Assembly: GCA_011037195.1 (NCBI GenBank)
Contig: JAAEAF010002317.1
Location: forward strand, 111,741 to 175,740
Direction of reading: 5' to 3'
DNA from: Triatoma infestans
Lineage: Eukaryota; Arthropoda; Insecta; Hemiptera; Reduviidae
DNA length: 64,000 bases
The position numbers and the translations under genes were made by a program. Below the pieces are notes generated by a model. The model ran no database searches. It was not told the DNA's origin and worked only from the letters and a program-made list of their open reading frames with translations. Below are positions 1-11,028 of this stretch, piece after piece (within the stretch, counting starts at the first letter, position 1; the number at the start of each line of letters is the position of its first letter).

Positions 1-210
1 ATTATACCCTCTGGCCGTTACCTACTAAGGTCCAAGCTTGAGAATTGATGAACATTATTTAATGGCTCAAAAGAGGCAAAAATAACAGAAGAGTAAGAGA
101 GGAGAAGAACCAGATGTGGAAAGAGATGTGCGCTGATGTTGATAAGTTGGGATTTGGAAGGTCAGCAGAGGCATGGGGTGTACTGAGGATCTGAGGAAAG
201 AGTATAAGCA

Positions 211-1090
211 CAAGAGAGATGTTGAAATTATTCGAAGGTCACCTAAATGAAACTAGGGAAGAGTTCCATAGCGAAGAAACCCATAGCCCCAGTAACAAGA
301 CAATAGCCGTCTCCTTAGAGGAAGTTCAAAATGAGTTACAGGCAAAAAACAGAAAAGCGCCAGGTGCCGGGGGGGGATTAACATCGAATTATTCAAGTAT
401 AGAGGATTCAAGGTGGCTGGGTTGTTGACGAAAATGTTAAATGCCATTTTAGAAGGGCAAAGGGTACCGGAGGAAATGTAGTCAGGATACTTGATACCCA
501 TCTATAAAAAAGGAAACAGGAACTTGTTCTAACTATAGGGGGATTTGTGTGACTAACCAGAGCACAAAGCTGCTGGGAAGAGTAGTTAGGAACAGGTTGG
601 AGGGAGAATTTCAGTTCTGAAGAAGTTAGCTACATGCTCAGGAAGTTGTTGGGTACTGGGGACTGAATGAGGACTGGGTATAAATTTTGATAAGACGGAG
701 CACTTGTCCACGTCGAATGCAAGTACCATTAGAAATAGAAGGTAGACGCATTAAAAGAGAGGGTCATTTTAAACAATTAGTATCACTAGTAGAAAAGGAT
801 GGTTCCTCCAAGTAGGAAGTAGAGAAAAGAATTAGGGAGAGAAAAAAAGTAATAGGACTATTGAACCCAGTGCTATGGGCCGGAAATTTGTTAACCGAGA
901 CCAAGAGGCTGATCTTCACATCGATCCTCCAAGGTATCCTCTGAACGGCGCAGAAACCTGGGTACTGAACAGAAGACAGCGCAAAACACTCCTGGAGTGG
1001 AGATGGATTTTTGGAGGAGATCTGCAGGATGTTAGGGCGGGCAAAGTTAGAAATGACGACATTACGAAGAGTATTAATATTTGCTAAAAC
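211..1090 (+). pseudogene. Decayed non-LTR retrotransposon, reverse transcriptase fragment
   Basis: Several short open stretches in different frames follow the order of an APE-type non-LTR polyprotein. First comes the pre-RT motif, near NRKAPGAGG (about 345-375). Next is the segment with YKKGN and the NYRG-like GICVTNQ block (about 480-600). After a deletion comes the post-RT region, whose normal form reads LLYGAETW followed by RQRK; here it is ETWVLNRRQRK (about 950-990). Stops and frameshifts are frequent and the catalytic YADD region is missing. The same family recurs at 8560-9595. The ORF lines are only the longest surviving pieces. Confidence 0.75.
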
Positions 1091-1515
1091 AAAACTAGAA
1101 AAACCTATACTTCCTCTTGCAAGAGGATGTCAGATTTTCGAAATCGAGTTCCCATCGGAAACACCTGAATTAGGAATATGTTGGCAGCGATGCCGGGATA
1201 TAGCCTATCCGAAGGCTTAATCTAATTAAATCCCAACTAAGGAGTCGTGTTGTGTTTAACGTTTAAGTTGTCTCTATGTGTAAGGTAACAGTTGCTTTCT
1301 TTGCAACTTTGCAATTCGAATTTAAAGCTGCAATTTTAAGTGAACAAAGTATTGGTTATATTGAAATTTTATGTGATTAATATACACATGATAGTTTTTC
1401 ATTATATTATGGTTTTGTGCGCAATTTCAGGAATATTTATGCTATAATTATAAAGATAATGGTAAATGTTAAAACTAACGTATGTCAGTTTGAATTTTTA
1501 CTAGTAGTGAACTAT
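1091..1515. other. AT-rich spacer, no recognisable feature
   Basis: No conserved reading frame, tRNA-like head or terminal repeat is visible between the non-LTR relic and the mariner relic. Confidence 0.4.
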
Positions 1516-1840
1516 TACGAGGGTCGTTATAATAAGTAACGAGACAAATCGCTGTAGCTCAAAAACGATTTATTTAATCAATCAAAACTTTGGCTACTTT
1601 TCAACATGGTCCCCAGCAAAATTTATACACTTGTCCCATGGTTCTTCTAATTTGTGTATGTCCCAGGTATAAAATTTTTTGGGTTGATCTCGAAGCCACT
1701 TTTGCACCTGATTTTTAACTTCTTTATAGGATTGAAAATGCCTCTTTAAGGGGTCCAACAAATGGAAGTCCGATGAGGCAAGGTCGGGCGTGTAGGGGGG
1801 GATGTAGAAGGATCTCCGACCCCACTGAAGAATCACTTGC
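1516..1840 (-). pseudogene. Mariner transposase C-terminal relic with one terminal end
   Basis: The minus strand encodes PPYTPDLASSDFHLLDPLKR and then VQKWLRDQPK and WDKCINFAGDHVEK. This is the hallmark end of Tc1/mariner transposases around the third catalytic aspartate (the SPDLAPSDYHLF block). It stops near 1596. Beyond it lies a sequence starting ACGAGGGTCGTTATAATAAG (about 1517-1536), which looks like a mariner terminal inverted repeat. The N-terminal half is absent: codons upstream of about 1840 do not match the family. Confidence 0.8.
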
Positions 1841-2555
1841 AATAGCAATATAAAGGCTCTACAAATAATACAAAACAAATTCCTAAGATTCGCCACAAAC
1901 TCAGCTCGATACACACGTATAACAGATTTACACTCCATAACTGCAATAGAAACCATAGAAAAATAACCAGTATAATCTGTAAAAAGTTCTTTGAAACCAC
2001 AGCTAACTCTGAGAATCACCTTTGTATAAATATAGGAAACTATGGACAATAGACAATATAAGCATAAAAAATTAGTAGATACACTATTTTTGTAATTTAA
2101 ATAGTATATATAAATATAACATGTGCTTTTAGGGTAGAGGTTTTTAGTACATTTTTTTCCCTCAATAATATAACCAGTTAAATATACTGTCTGTTGCCAA
2201 TTAGTGGAGAATAAAGCTATTTTACTAGCTGCTCTCTATATTTTGTAAATAATGTATACAATTCTGTATATAATTCTATGAAAAAAATCATTACATTATA
2301 TTACATTACATATATACTTAATGTATTGACAGGAAAAACAGAAAGCCTATGCGTGTTTCACACCAGATTTTACAGTTGTATGTAACTTATGACAGTTAAG
2401 AGTTAGATCTTGTTTACTTTTCTAATATAAAAATTTGAATTAAATTGGACCTATTTTATTGTGGTAATTGTTTTATCAACTGTTATTTAAAATGGCTGGT
2501 ACGAAAAAAAAATTGCCTTCTACATTCTTGCGGGAATTCTTAATGATTATTCGAA
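1841..2555. other. AT-rich spacer with a small dispersed-repeat end
   Basis: Mostly anonymous. Around 2345-2375 the string GTGTTTCACACCAGATTTTA matches the 3' terminus of the dispersed repeat seen at 9640, 24815 and 37095. No coding signal was found. Confidence 0.4.
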
Positions 2556-2990
2556 AATAATAATTCAAGTGATTTTTTTTTTTAGGATTTTCCTCAATTC
2601 TGAGGTTTCTTTCTTTCTTAACAGTCAATCATTGACGTTAAGTTTCGTAGCCAATAAGTTTTTGTGTCGATTGGGGAGCTGGCCCGAAGCGACGACCTCC
2701 AACCTAGAGGGCCAGGAAGTTTTCCTCGGGGTTCTCTTCCCCTAGACAATTTGCCTTCATCACCTCGGCATGAATAAGTCCAGTTTGCCCATGTACGATA
2801 ACAAGAACAGGGAACTAGGGGGTAGAGGCGGGAGAGGTAGAAGAAGGTAATGAAGTAAGGGTACCTGGCTCTATACCTGGTAATGGAGGCTCTGAGCCCA
2901 TGGACAGTCAGCTCTTCTCTTTCAGTCGCCTATTACGACACGAGAGACTACTATGGAGGTATTCTTACTCGCCCTCCACAGGGATGAAAT
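2556..2990. other. GC-richer block of unknown nature
   Basis: This block differs from its AT-rich surroundings: it has an oligo-T/C stretch, then a G+C-rich stretch to about 2985. Neither strand gives a convincing frame. It could be the end of an unrecognised repeat; nothing supports a gene. Confidence 0.3.
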
Positions 2991-3139
2991 TGAGAAATTA
3001 AAAATATTGTTACTGTGACCAACACAAGATTTTATCACTAGAAACCAATTAAATCATTAAAAAAGAAAATATGGACCTTAAGCAGCCTGTTCCTCAACAA
3101 AATAACAAAATTAGATACTTAGAAAGAAAAGATTCTGCC

Positions 3140-3990
3140 TTAAGGTTAGAGTTATACAGGCTGTTCTAGGCATGCACACTATGGATGAGGTACCGGGAGA
3201 GGACGTCCTCTAGATGGTTGGTTGCCTTTCACCAAAGCTATGGACATGCTGTCATGGATAAACTGTTAACAAGGATGAATTCATCGCGATTCTATGGACA
3301 GGCATATGGCGATGATAGTGTTATTTTTTTCTTGAGGCGATGTCTGATTACTATCTCAGATATAATGCAAAGTGCCCTCCAACATAGTATATGATTGGAC
3401 TCAGGATAAGGGTCTTTCAATTAATCCAGTAAGACCGAAGTGATTTTATTTACCAACAGGAGAAAGATCGTAAAATCAACACCGCCTAGATTATTAGAAA
3501 CTACTATACTGATTTACAAATAGGTCAAGTTTCTTGGTAGTTTTTGACAATAAATTAAATTGGTCGAAACATGTTAAGATACAGCATCAAAAGCCAATTA
3601 TTTCATTTTGACAATGTCGAAGAATTGTAGGTAAGAATGGGGAATTACACTCAAGAAGATGTTTTGGATTTATGGTATGGTTATTAAACCTAGGTTTTTA
3701 TTTGCGGCTTTGGTGTGGTGGTGTCGCATTGAGACTTATCTTAATCCGCTAGATTGATGCTTGAGGATATTCAAGCTTGGCTTGTCTGGCGGTGACCACC
3801 TAACAGCTGCAATGGAGACTTTGTTGGGAATCCCACGGCTCTTTGTGGAAGTGAAAAACGTGGCAATGAAAGCCTGTTATAAAAAATCAAAAAGGCAAGT
3901 TTTTGGCAGAGTAAACGAGATGGTAGCTGATTCATGCAGCTACTTGGGGAGTAGCGTCCCCATGGGTTACCACAGTTCAGTACACCATGC
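3140..3990 (+). pseudogene. R1/I/Jockey-type reverse transcriptase relic
   Basis: Forward translation in shifting frames gives a C-terminal RT core. It includes MDKLLTRMN..FYGQAYGDDSVIF (YGDD in place of YADD, about 3255-3330), then LSINP-like and KTEVILFTNRRKIVKSTPP pieces (about 3415-3490), KFLGS (about 3528) and LFAALVWWCRIET (about 3697-3735). The last visible piece is GDFVGNPTAL-like sequence near 3800-3850, where related elements read AMEVLLGLPPL. A related copy lies on the minus strand at 32400-33590. Many stops are present and it is not functional. Confidence 0.7.
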
Positions 3991-4310
3991 ACACTCACCA
4001 GAACAATACACATACATATACACTACATCAGACTCACTCACAGATATAATCATAACACACAAACAAAGGCATAAACAAACACTACACACCCTAGGGCTAC
4101 GTTCCCTAGGAGACCTCTCCGGGTGGAGAAGCTTGCTTGGAAGCTTTAAAGAGGCAGCCCCTCTACCAAGCTAGGTGTCAATGGGCCAATCACTCATTAC
4201 ACTGAAATTAACCGATTACGAAACCCACACATAAAGGAAAGCCGGATGGATATAAATGTTATGACCCTGGCGAGAAAAGAAAAAACTGGAAAAACGGAAT
4301 AAATTGGACT
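3991..4310 (+). other. Probable 5' leader of the downstream non-LTR element
   Basis: This non-coding stretch directly precedes the endonuclease ORF at 4311. It contains a CA-rich segment (about 4000-4080) and a short GC-rich segment (about 4085-4175). Its exact start is not defined by a target-site duplication. Confidence 0.4.
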
Positions 4311-5443
4311 ATGGCTACATGGAATGTAAGAACCATGCTTCAGCCAGGAAAGATGAAAGAAATTGCTGACCAATTAATTAAATACAATATTGATGTGACC
4401 GCGCTACAAGAGATAAGATGGCCTGGGCAAGAACGTATGGATAAAAAGGAATATTCCCTCATTTATAGTGGGTCAGAGACAAGAATGGGCCTATATGAGA
4501 CCGGATTTATAATAAATAAAAGGATTAGAGGTTCTATACTAGATTATGAGGTCATTAGTAACAGAATTTGCAAAGTAAGGATCAAAGGGAAATTTAGAAA
4601 CTTATCCCTCATTTCGGTACATGCGCCCGCTGAAGACAAAGAAGAAGGAGAAAAAGACCTATTCTATGACAAGTTATGCAGTACTTTAGATCTAATTCCC
4701 AGATATGATGTTGCTATAATCCTAGGAGATTTCAATGCCCAGATTGGAAAAGGGGACTACCTGAAAACCGTGGCACGGTTGGAGAATGGACTGAAAACCG
4801 TGGCACCCTTCACGATGTCACGAATGATAATGGACATAGACTAGCGGAATTTGCAACTTCTAGAAACCTTATAATCAAAAGCACAAGTTTCCCACACAAA
4901 AGGATAAACTTAGGTACGTGGAAGGCTCCAAGTGGAGGAGTGAGTCAAATTGACCATGTGCTCATTTCTGCAAGGCATGCCTCAGACATCATAGATGTAA
5001 GAGCCTGTAGGGGGCCAAATTGTGATAGTGACCACTTCCTGGTGAAAACATTGTTGAGACATAGGATAGCAAACGTAAGAAAAGGAAGTAAAATGATACG
5101 GAAAAGATGGAATACGGAGAAACTGGTAGATAATGAAATCAGACTAAGGTTCGAGGATATGATATCGGGTAAATTACTACAGTGTGAAACGAATCATGAT
5201 AAAGAAGAAGAATGGTGGAGTATTAAAACAATCGTACAAGAAGCGTCGGAGCAGATCCTTGGTGAGAAAAACAATCGCGAAAATTCTGAGTGGTTTGATG
5301 AGGAATGTGCAAATGCAATTGAACAGAAAAACACTGATAGAATGAAGATGATCCAAAGGGATACGAGAAGTAACAGAGACAAGTACAACTCAAGCAGGAA
5401 AAGAGCGGCTACGCTCTTTCCCGATTTTCAAAAAAGGAGATAA
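4311..5443 (+). pseudogene. Non-LTR retrotransposon APE endonuclease domain (frameshifted)
   Basis: The frame opens MATWNVRTMLQPGK, the N-terminus of apurinic-type endonucleases of RTE-like elements often annotated as craniofacial development protein 2-like. Catalytic landmarks are visible: the Asn in TWNVRT, the Glu in ALQEIRW, the GDFNAQIG block and the terminal SDHFLVKT. A frameshift falls near 4830, and the second part is open from about 4850 to 5443. A 16-bp direct repeat (4761-4776 and 4791-4806) has duplicated ten codons inside the GDFNAQIG region. At about 5402 the protein jumps from the post-endonuclease linker straight into RT sequence (ATLFPDFQKRR). The N-terminal RT segment with the KAPGPDG-like motif is therefore deleted. 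Inactive. Confidence 0.88.
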
Positions 5444-6736
5444 GACACAATGTGAAAACTACCGAGGATTAACTCTTCTTAATGTTGTGTATAAAATTAT
5501 ATCGAACCTTATACTACAAAAATTGAAATCTATTCAGAGAGGATTTTAACGGACTACCAGTGTGGCTTCAGACCCAACAAGGGAACAACTGATCAGATTT
5601 TTATTTTAAGACAAATATTAGAAAAATGTTATGGACATAATTTAGAACATACTTTTTATAGATTTCAAACAAGCGTTCGACCGAATAAACAGAAATCAAC
5701 TTTTTAAAGCTTTACGACATACATTATGATGTACCGTTTAAATTAATTAATTTAATTAAAATGACAATGTCTAATTCACGTGCCAAAGTGCTAGTTAATA
5801 GTCAAATAAGTGGTACTTTCCAATTTAACTCAGGTGTAAGACAGGGGGACGCCCTATCTGCAGTCTTGTTTAATTTGGCTCTGCATAAAGCTATCGGAAG
5901 AATTGTTCCAAGCGGTACCCTAGCGACTCGCACAAACCAGATACTGGGATATGCTGATCATATCGCGATACTGGGAAGAAATAAAAACGCTATAACGGAA
6001 CTTTTAAATGAGCTGGTGCCAGAATGTGAAAAGGTCGGTCTGACAATTAATGACCAAAAAACTAAATATATGGTAGTCTCTAAGTCCGAAGTAAGAAGAG
6101 GGCCAAATTATTACATGTATAACAACCACATCTTTGAAACAGTTTTAATACCTTGGAGTTCAAATTAATAGTGACAATAGGATTAGTCCAGAGATAAAAA
6201 ACAGAATAATGGCTGGAAACAGAGCGTATTACGGCCTGCTAAAGCTAATACGATCGAAACTCTTGGCTAAAATTACTAAGGTCAAAATGTACAAGTCCTT
6301 AATCAGACCAGTTGTTTGCTACGGAGCTGAAACCTGGACGCTTAAACAAGCCGACCAGCAAGCCCTAGGGACCTTTGAAAGGAAAATAATGAGGAAAATC
6401 TTCGGTCCAATATGCGTACAAGGGGAATGGAGAATAAGGACAAACAAGGAAATAAGCGAACTAATGAATCAAGAAAATATAGTAAGATTCATAAAAGCAA
6501 GGAGGATAAGCTGGCTTGGACATGTGGAAAGACTTCCCGTAAACTCTGCCACAAAAAAGATAATGAAGGAGGATTTTCCCGGTAAAAAGAAAAGGGGAAG
6601 ACCGAGGAAAGATTGGCGAGGTGATGTGGAGAGCGACCTGAGAACGATGGGCGTGAGAGATTGGAAAGAAGGGATGCAGGATAGAGAGAAATGGAGAAGG
6701 ATTGTGTGGGAGGCCAGGGTCCACCCAGGACTGTAG
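5402..6736 (+). pseudogene. Reverse transcriptase and C-terminal domain of the same element
   Basis: Consecutive pieces read ENYRGLTLLNVVYKI (in a shifted frame), DYQCGFRPNKGTTDQIF, then the open frame 5761-6168 with GVRQGDALSAVLFN and YADHIAI. The last is the YADD catalytic box with the second Asp replaced by His, which should abolish polymerase activity. After a frameshift, 6209-6736 is open and holds RPVVCYGAETWTL, KIMRKIFGP, WLGHVERLP and a basic KKKRGRPRKDW tail, the usual end of this RTE/CR1-like lineage. There is no clear A-tail. Internal deletion, frameshifts and the YADH change mark it as dead but not very old. Confidence 0.88.
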
Positions 6737-6889
6737 CGCCAGAAAAGAAGAAGAAACAAGATGGTCATTTTACCATTCATCGCGAGATGCTTTTAAAGGT
6801 TTCCTATTACAAGTTTTCCTTCTGATAGAATGCTGAAGACTTTTTTTCGATCAGTCTTACAATATCAGGATACTTTCTAGGGAAGATTG

Positions 6890-7455
6890 GTTAAGAATAG
6901 GTCCGTGTGGTGTTTTTTCTGTGATAAATCTCCGGTGTTACATGGACCGTTCCAGAATGGATGATAGGTCTATTTTGAGACCGGAGAACACGAGGCAGTA
7001 TCTCTTGGTGAATGGAACTACTGTTTTCCAGACTCAGGCATAGGCATTCTTTGTTGTATTTTTGTTTCTCAGCATTCTTGTTTGTCAGGCTTTCAGTCAT
7101 GGATAGCTTCACGTGATTCATCCATATGGATGAGCACATTTGGTTGTCGGCAGTCTAATATGCTCATTGGGGGTCCGGACTGGGCTATTAGTGAGACTTT
7201 GCTGTGTCTTAGGCATCTGGCTGGATCCCTTACTGGGCACTGTGGTTCAAGGAGACATCTCTGTATGGGGCTCATGCCGGTTCTCTTTTGTAGAGTCTGT
7301 GAGGCAAAGGAGGATACACCCCAGCCATCTTATGATAGATTGCTTAGGTTGTGAGGAAATTAGGTCCAGGACCTTGGTCAGAACAGGATGTCTGAGGAAG
7401 AGCTCAGGCTATTTGCCTTTAATGCTATTGTCCGGTTTGTTGGGACTGCGGTAAA
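6890..7455 (+). pseudogene. RNase H and cysteine tail of an I/R1/Jockey-type element
   Basis: Frames alternate, but the order is diagnostic. RPENTRQYLLVNGTTVFQTQ (about 6978-7040) matches the GxxxxxSLGEWxTVFQAE part of retroelement RNase H. It is followed by LTGHCGSRRHLCMGL and CRVCEAKEDTPQPSYDRL (about 7228-7340), the HxxLRRHLHxMG...CRxCGEEEET tail of these elements. This does not connect in frame to the RTE-like element ending at 6736, so it is a separate insertion remnant. Confidence 0.75.
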
Positions 7456-7478
7456 TTTAAGGCCCTAAAACATATATG

Positions 7479-7711
7479 GAAGGAAGAGAATAAGTGGTTA
7501 GTGTACTGGACTGCCACGCTGAGATACTGGGTTTGAGACCAGCTGCCCTTAGAATTTTTTCTTCCTAGTAACCTTTTCCTTTTTTTCTTCCAACAGCTCA
7601 CTGCCCCTTGACGGACAGTGACGTCTAAAACGAGAGCACACCGTCCGGTGGTTGGCAGTGCACTGAGTAGGGTCCAGGCGCCAATGACCAAAAATTTTGA
7701 CGCGCCTTAAA
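7479..7711 (+). mobile_element. tRNA-derived SINE, forward copy
   Basis: The head has a tRNA-like box A region (AAGTGGTTAGTGTACTGGAC) and a box B-like GGGTTTGAGACC about 35 bases on. The family body follows: CCTAG..., ...CAGCTCACTG..., ...GCAGTGCACTGAG..., ending with TTGACGCGCCTTAAATT and a short A tract. It lies head to tail against an inverted copy that starts at about 7717. Best-preserved relatives are at 15236 and 50457. Confidence 0.85.
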
Positions 7712-7716
7712 TTAAA

Positions 7717-7917
7717 AAAAGAAACGATCATTGGCGCCCGAAGCCTACTCAGTGCACTCCGGCCTCCGGACAATGTTCTCTCGTGGCTGACAACTCTAAC
7801 CATCAACGGGCAGTGCTCCTAGAAAGAAAAAATCTAAGAGCAGCACAGCTGGACTCGACCGGGTACCTCCGCATGGGAGTCCAGTGCGCTAACCACTGAG
7901 CTAATTCCTTCCCCTAT
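7717..7917 (-). mobile_element. tRNA-derived SINE, inverted copy
   Basis: Read on the minus strand it runs from a tRNA-like head (GGGAAGGAATTAGCTCAGTG, box B near GTCGAGTCCAGC) to ...GGCGCCAATGATCG. It is tail to tail with the copy at 7479-7711, so a transcript could fold into a hairpin about 200 bp long. Confidence 0.85.
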
Positions 7918-8035
7918 ATTTTCCGTGATAGCCTGCTTCATTTTGTGGTCATACACAGGTTTCGGGCCCATCATCAGGATGTCTTGATAACACGTACTTG
8001 CACAGAGCGAAATCAGTTTACACAGTAATTTGGAA
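7918..8035 (-). mobile_element. Penelope terminal arm (family A) with decayed hammerhead motif
   Basis: The sequence matches the arm seen in 13217-13491 and elsewhere: CCGTGATAGCCTGCTTCATT, a hammerhead core, then CACAGAGC. On the minus strand the motif at 7947-7981 keeps CATC, CTGATGA and GAAA but has lost the stem II loop (TGGGCCC), and its stem III is altered. It should be inactive. A single arm; no inverted partner. Confidence 0.75.
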
Positions 8036-8555
8036 AGCGTTCTGTTATGACCTACTGGGCTAAAAAGAGGTTCCTGTACCTGACTAAGGCCATAAGTTAT
8101 TTACATTTTTAAAAGGCATTCTATTTTTTTCCTTAAAAAATGGTAACACCAATAAGTGGAGATGAGCAGCTTAAATTACGTTCTGTAGTAAATTTACATA
8201 ACTAGATTAACTAGATAATTATTCATACAATCTCATTTTAAATGTTATTGCGTATACAACCAATATTTAATTACGAAATATTACTGCTTCCGCTGTTCAC
8301 TATTATGGAATAAGTATTAAAAAAATAAAGTGATCCTAGGATAGTATAAATAAATATATTGCAAAATAATTAAATTATATAATCACGCTATCTGACACTG
8401 ATGTAACAAATACACAGATATCTTCTCCGACATTTACAACCATGCTATCTGCCGTACAAACCACGTACAAACAAATACAATTTTTTTGTTTTTATAATAA
8501 TGTGACGCCTCAGAAATAGAATGGATTTACAGCGGGAGGTCATGTGTAAACAACA
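8036..8555. other. AT-rich spacer, nothing recognised
   Basis: No frame, repeat boundary or tRNA-like structure is visible in this 520-base stretch. Confidence 0.4.
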
Positions 8556-9600
8556 TTTTCATTCTGAGGCCATTAATAAGGTAATGCAAGGCAAGAAGTA
8601 AGGAGTTGCACTGCGATGACCTACGATGAAATCCCTGGAGAAAGAATGTGGCAAGCACCTCCAAAGTAGGTATAGAGAAGGGATTGATTCGAGAGGTGCA
8701 GAAGATGTAAGAAGATCATGCATACTGTGTAAAGCAGAGGAGCATACCATACCTCCAAGAGCTTAAAACAGGGGTGTTGCCTGTAGCCCAAGTTATTTAA
8801 AAACTACCTGGATAGGGCGGTGTATGGGTGGCTCAGAAAGTGTAAAGGAATGAGGTTGCAGATTGAAGATGAACACCTTTGTACTTTATTCTTAGGCAGA
8901 TGATTATAGCCTAAAAAAAATCTAGAACTGATAATGAGGAAGCTGAGGGATTCATATTCAAGTTCGGGTATGAAGATAACTTATAATGAGAGAGTATATG
9001 GTGGTAGCAGGAAGTGAGGAGGATTTATTGGTGGAGAAATGCAGGAGAACTAAGTATTTTAAGTACTTGGGTTCGGTTTTTGAAGAGGAGGGTAGTTGTG
9101 AAGAGGGAGTGCGTGGTAGAAGTGGCCAGGCCCGAAAGGCGATTAGGATGCTCCACCCAGTAACATTGAATCAGTCTCTGTCAAAAAATAATAAAAAACG
9201 AATCTTCTACTCAATAATAGAAGGAATTCTCGCATATGGATTAGAAACCTGCCCTACTACAAGGAAGATGTGCACAAAGTTAAGTAGTTAGAATTGGATT
9301 ATGGGAGGTATTTGAAAAAAAAGAGAATAGATAGATTAAGAAATGAAGATATAAGGAAGGAAATGGAGGTTAAGGAGACTACGGAGGAGAGATTAGTAAA
9401 AAGAAACTGAGATGGTATGGATACCTCAGAAGAATGCCCCTCGAAGATAGTGAAAAGTGGAATACGGAGAGGACGGGAAGGACCATCCCGAAGATGGGAA
9501 GAGGATATGGAGGAGCAGATGGCTGGTAGAGAACTGTGAGAAGGTGACTGGTGGGAGAGAGATTTCTGGAGGGACAATATGAACTGACGTCAACCCAGCA
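8556..9600 (+). pseudogene. RTE/CR1-like reverse transcriptase relic
   Basis: The relic contains QGCCL*PKLF (about 8770-8800; normally GVRQGCxLSPxLFN), LDRAVYGWLRKCKGM, and a damaged catalytic region around 8880-8900. An open run at 8986-9291 begins near the YMVVAGSEEDL position and includes KYFKYLGSVFEEEGSCEEGV and RIFYSIIEGILAYGLETC. A basic tail follows to about 9600. It belongs to the same family as 211-1090 and carries multiple frameshifts. Confidence 0.78.
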
Positions 9601-9639
9601 GAAGAAAACGCCGAAAGTAAGTAACGTAAGAACAAGCTA

Positions 9640-10354
9640 TTTTGATTCATGTTTACTTTCTCTAACTGCTGTAGAGAAAGTACTGTAATCGTCATATATT
9701 CGATATAGAATTTTCACCGGAAATACACGTTTTGAGATACCTTACGACTAAAAAAGTGGTTTTTAGAAAATGATCTGTGTGAGCATGTGTAAACAGCATA
9801 GCTCAAGAATGAAAAGTCGCAGAAAGTTGAAACTTGATATTTCGTTTAGGTATTACCATGGGGTTCGACATAACGTATCTGTCACAATTCCTCAACCGGA
9901 AGTCCCACTTTACTGAATGGATATTTCAGTTGTTATTTTCTCGAAACTGGATCCAACGATTTTCTTTGACACATACAAAGAGCTATAACTTTTATTTGAA
10001 ACATTTCTCTGGTAAACTTCATTTAAGGGAGTTTCTAAGGGCGGGTGTTTCCTTAAGAGGTTATTTCAATTTATTATATAATTGCATCACTAACTATGAA
10101 TACAAAGCCCGATTACTTCTGTTGGGAAATTTTTCCCGAAAAAGTTCATTTAAAGAAGAAAGTTTTGGGAGAGAGGGAGTGCATGGTTTCCTCAAAAAAA
10201 TCATTTTATTAAGTTCAGATTCAGCAAATGATATAAAATTGAGGACAAGAACACAATGAATAAAAATTATAAGTTTGAAGAAAATTCGTGACTTCAATCT
10301 TGTAAACTGCAGTAAGAGAAAGTGATGGAAAGTAAGTGTTCACACCAGATTTTT
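9640..10354 (+). repeat. Dispersed microsatellite-bearing repeat (RepA), copy 1
   Basis: RepA is my label for a non-coding repeat with the following order. It starts ACTTTCTCTTACTG, then GGAAGTATTGTAATCGT, TTCACCGGAAATA, GGTTTTTAGCAAATGGTCTG and a GT/TACA microsatellite. Then come CAGCATAGCTCAAAAACGAA, CCTCAACCGGAAGT, modules around TTTTATTTGAAACATTTCTC, and a 3' end with TTTCACACCAGATTTTTT. All these landmarks are present here in degraded form; the microsatellite is reduced to GTGTGAGCATGTGT near 9777. The spurious ORFs here are not conserved between copies. Classification is unknown; the 3' hairpin (GTGTGA...TCACAC in good copies) hints at a rolling-circle element but is not proof. Confidence 0.8.
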
Positions 10355-10389
10355 TTAGAAGTAATGGATGTGCTAGTGGTACTACAGCT

Positions 10390-10570
10390 GGTTATAATGA
10401 TATCCTTTATCTTTTTTATCCTTAAGATTTAGTATTGTTCGCTGATAGTGAAAGAGATTTATTTAGCTGTTAAATAAAATTCTTGATTACTACTGCAATA
10501 AAGCACTGCAAGTTAACACCAATAAAGTTGTAGTATTTCAAAAGAGTGGTAGAATGAGAAATGCCGAATA
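10390..10570 (+). pseudogene. Small reverse transcriptase fragment
   Basis: Forward frames give LVLFADSERDL followed by ILDYYCNKALQVNTNK and VVVFQKSGRM. This is the stretch just after the YADD box of an RTE/CR1-like polymerase (LVLLADSxxDLQxxL...NxxKTKxxVF). It is too short to classify further. Confidence 0.65.
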
Positions 10571-10612
10571 ACTTTGTTGAAAAATGTTGCTCCATTAGCA
10601 TCAAGGTGAATC

Positions 10613-10656
10613 GACCCGTAAGAAGCTCATTTCAAAATGGGCGAAACGTCGGGCGA
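10613..10656 (+). ncRNA. Decayed hammerhead-like motif (family D)
   Basis: The layout is hammerhead-like. A 5' strand ACCC (10614-10617) precedes a damaged core (CGTAAGA where CUGANGA is expected). Stem II is perfect: GCTCATT, loop TCAA, AATGGGC (10625-10642). GAAA follows at 10643-10646, then the ACGT minimal stem III, C at the expected cleavage position (10650) and GGGC. A further relic is at 23846-23890. The core damage predicts no activity. Confidence 0.5.
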
Positions 10657-10744
10657 AGTCTTAATCTTATTTATATATGTATATCTTAATATTAATTATA
10701 TTATGTCTGCCTTAGTTTTGCGTACTATAAAAGAATAAAACTTT

Positions 10745-11028
10745 AACAAATAATAGGATTATTGATGTGTATCCCGTTACAATAAAAGTAAATTGTAGAT
10801 AGCTCATAACTTTTTGAATACTGTTTTGAAATTTCGTTCTTTTATGTTTAATGAATTTTTTTTTCGTCCCTGTTTTATTACTACTTTATTATTTTCCAAA
10901 ATGAATAATGTTTCTGCTTTCCAATATTGTAATGAAGGGGTTTATAGTACTGAATTATATTACATGTGTTTATTAATGTATATATGTTCTTATTTTCTGC
11001 TTGCTGTTTGACATTATTATCAATTAAT
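10745..11028. other. AT-rich spacer
   Basis: No recognised element. The forward ORF at 10814-11011 has low-complexity F/Y/L content and no family resemblance. Confidence 0.35.
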
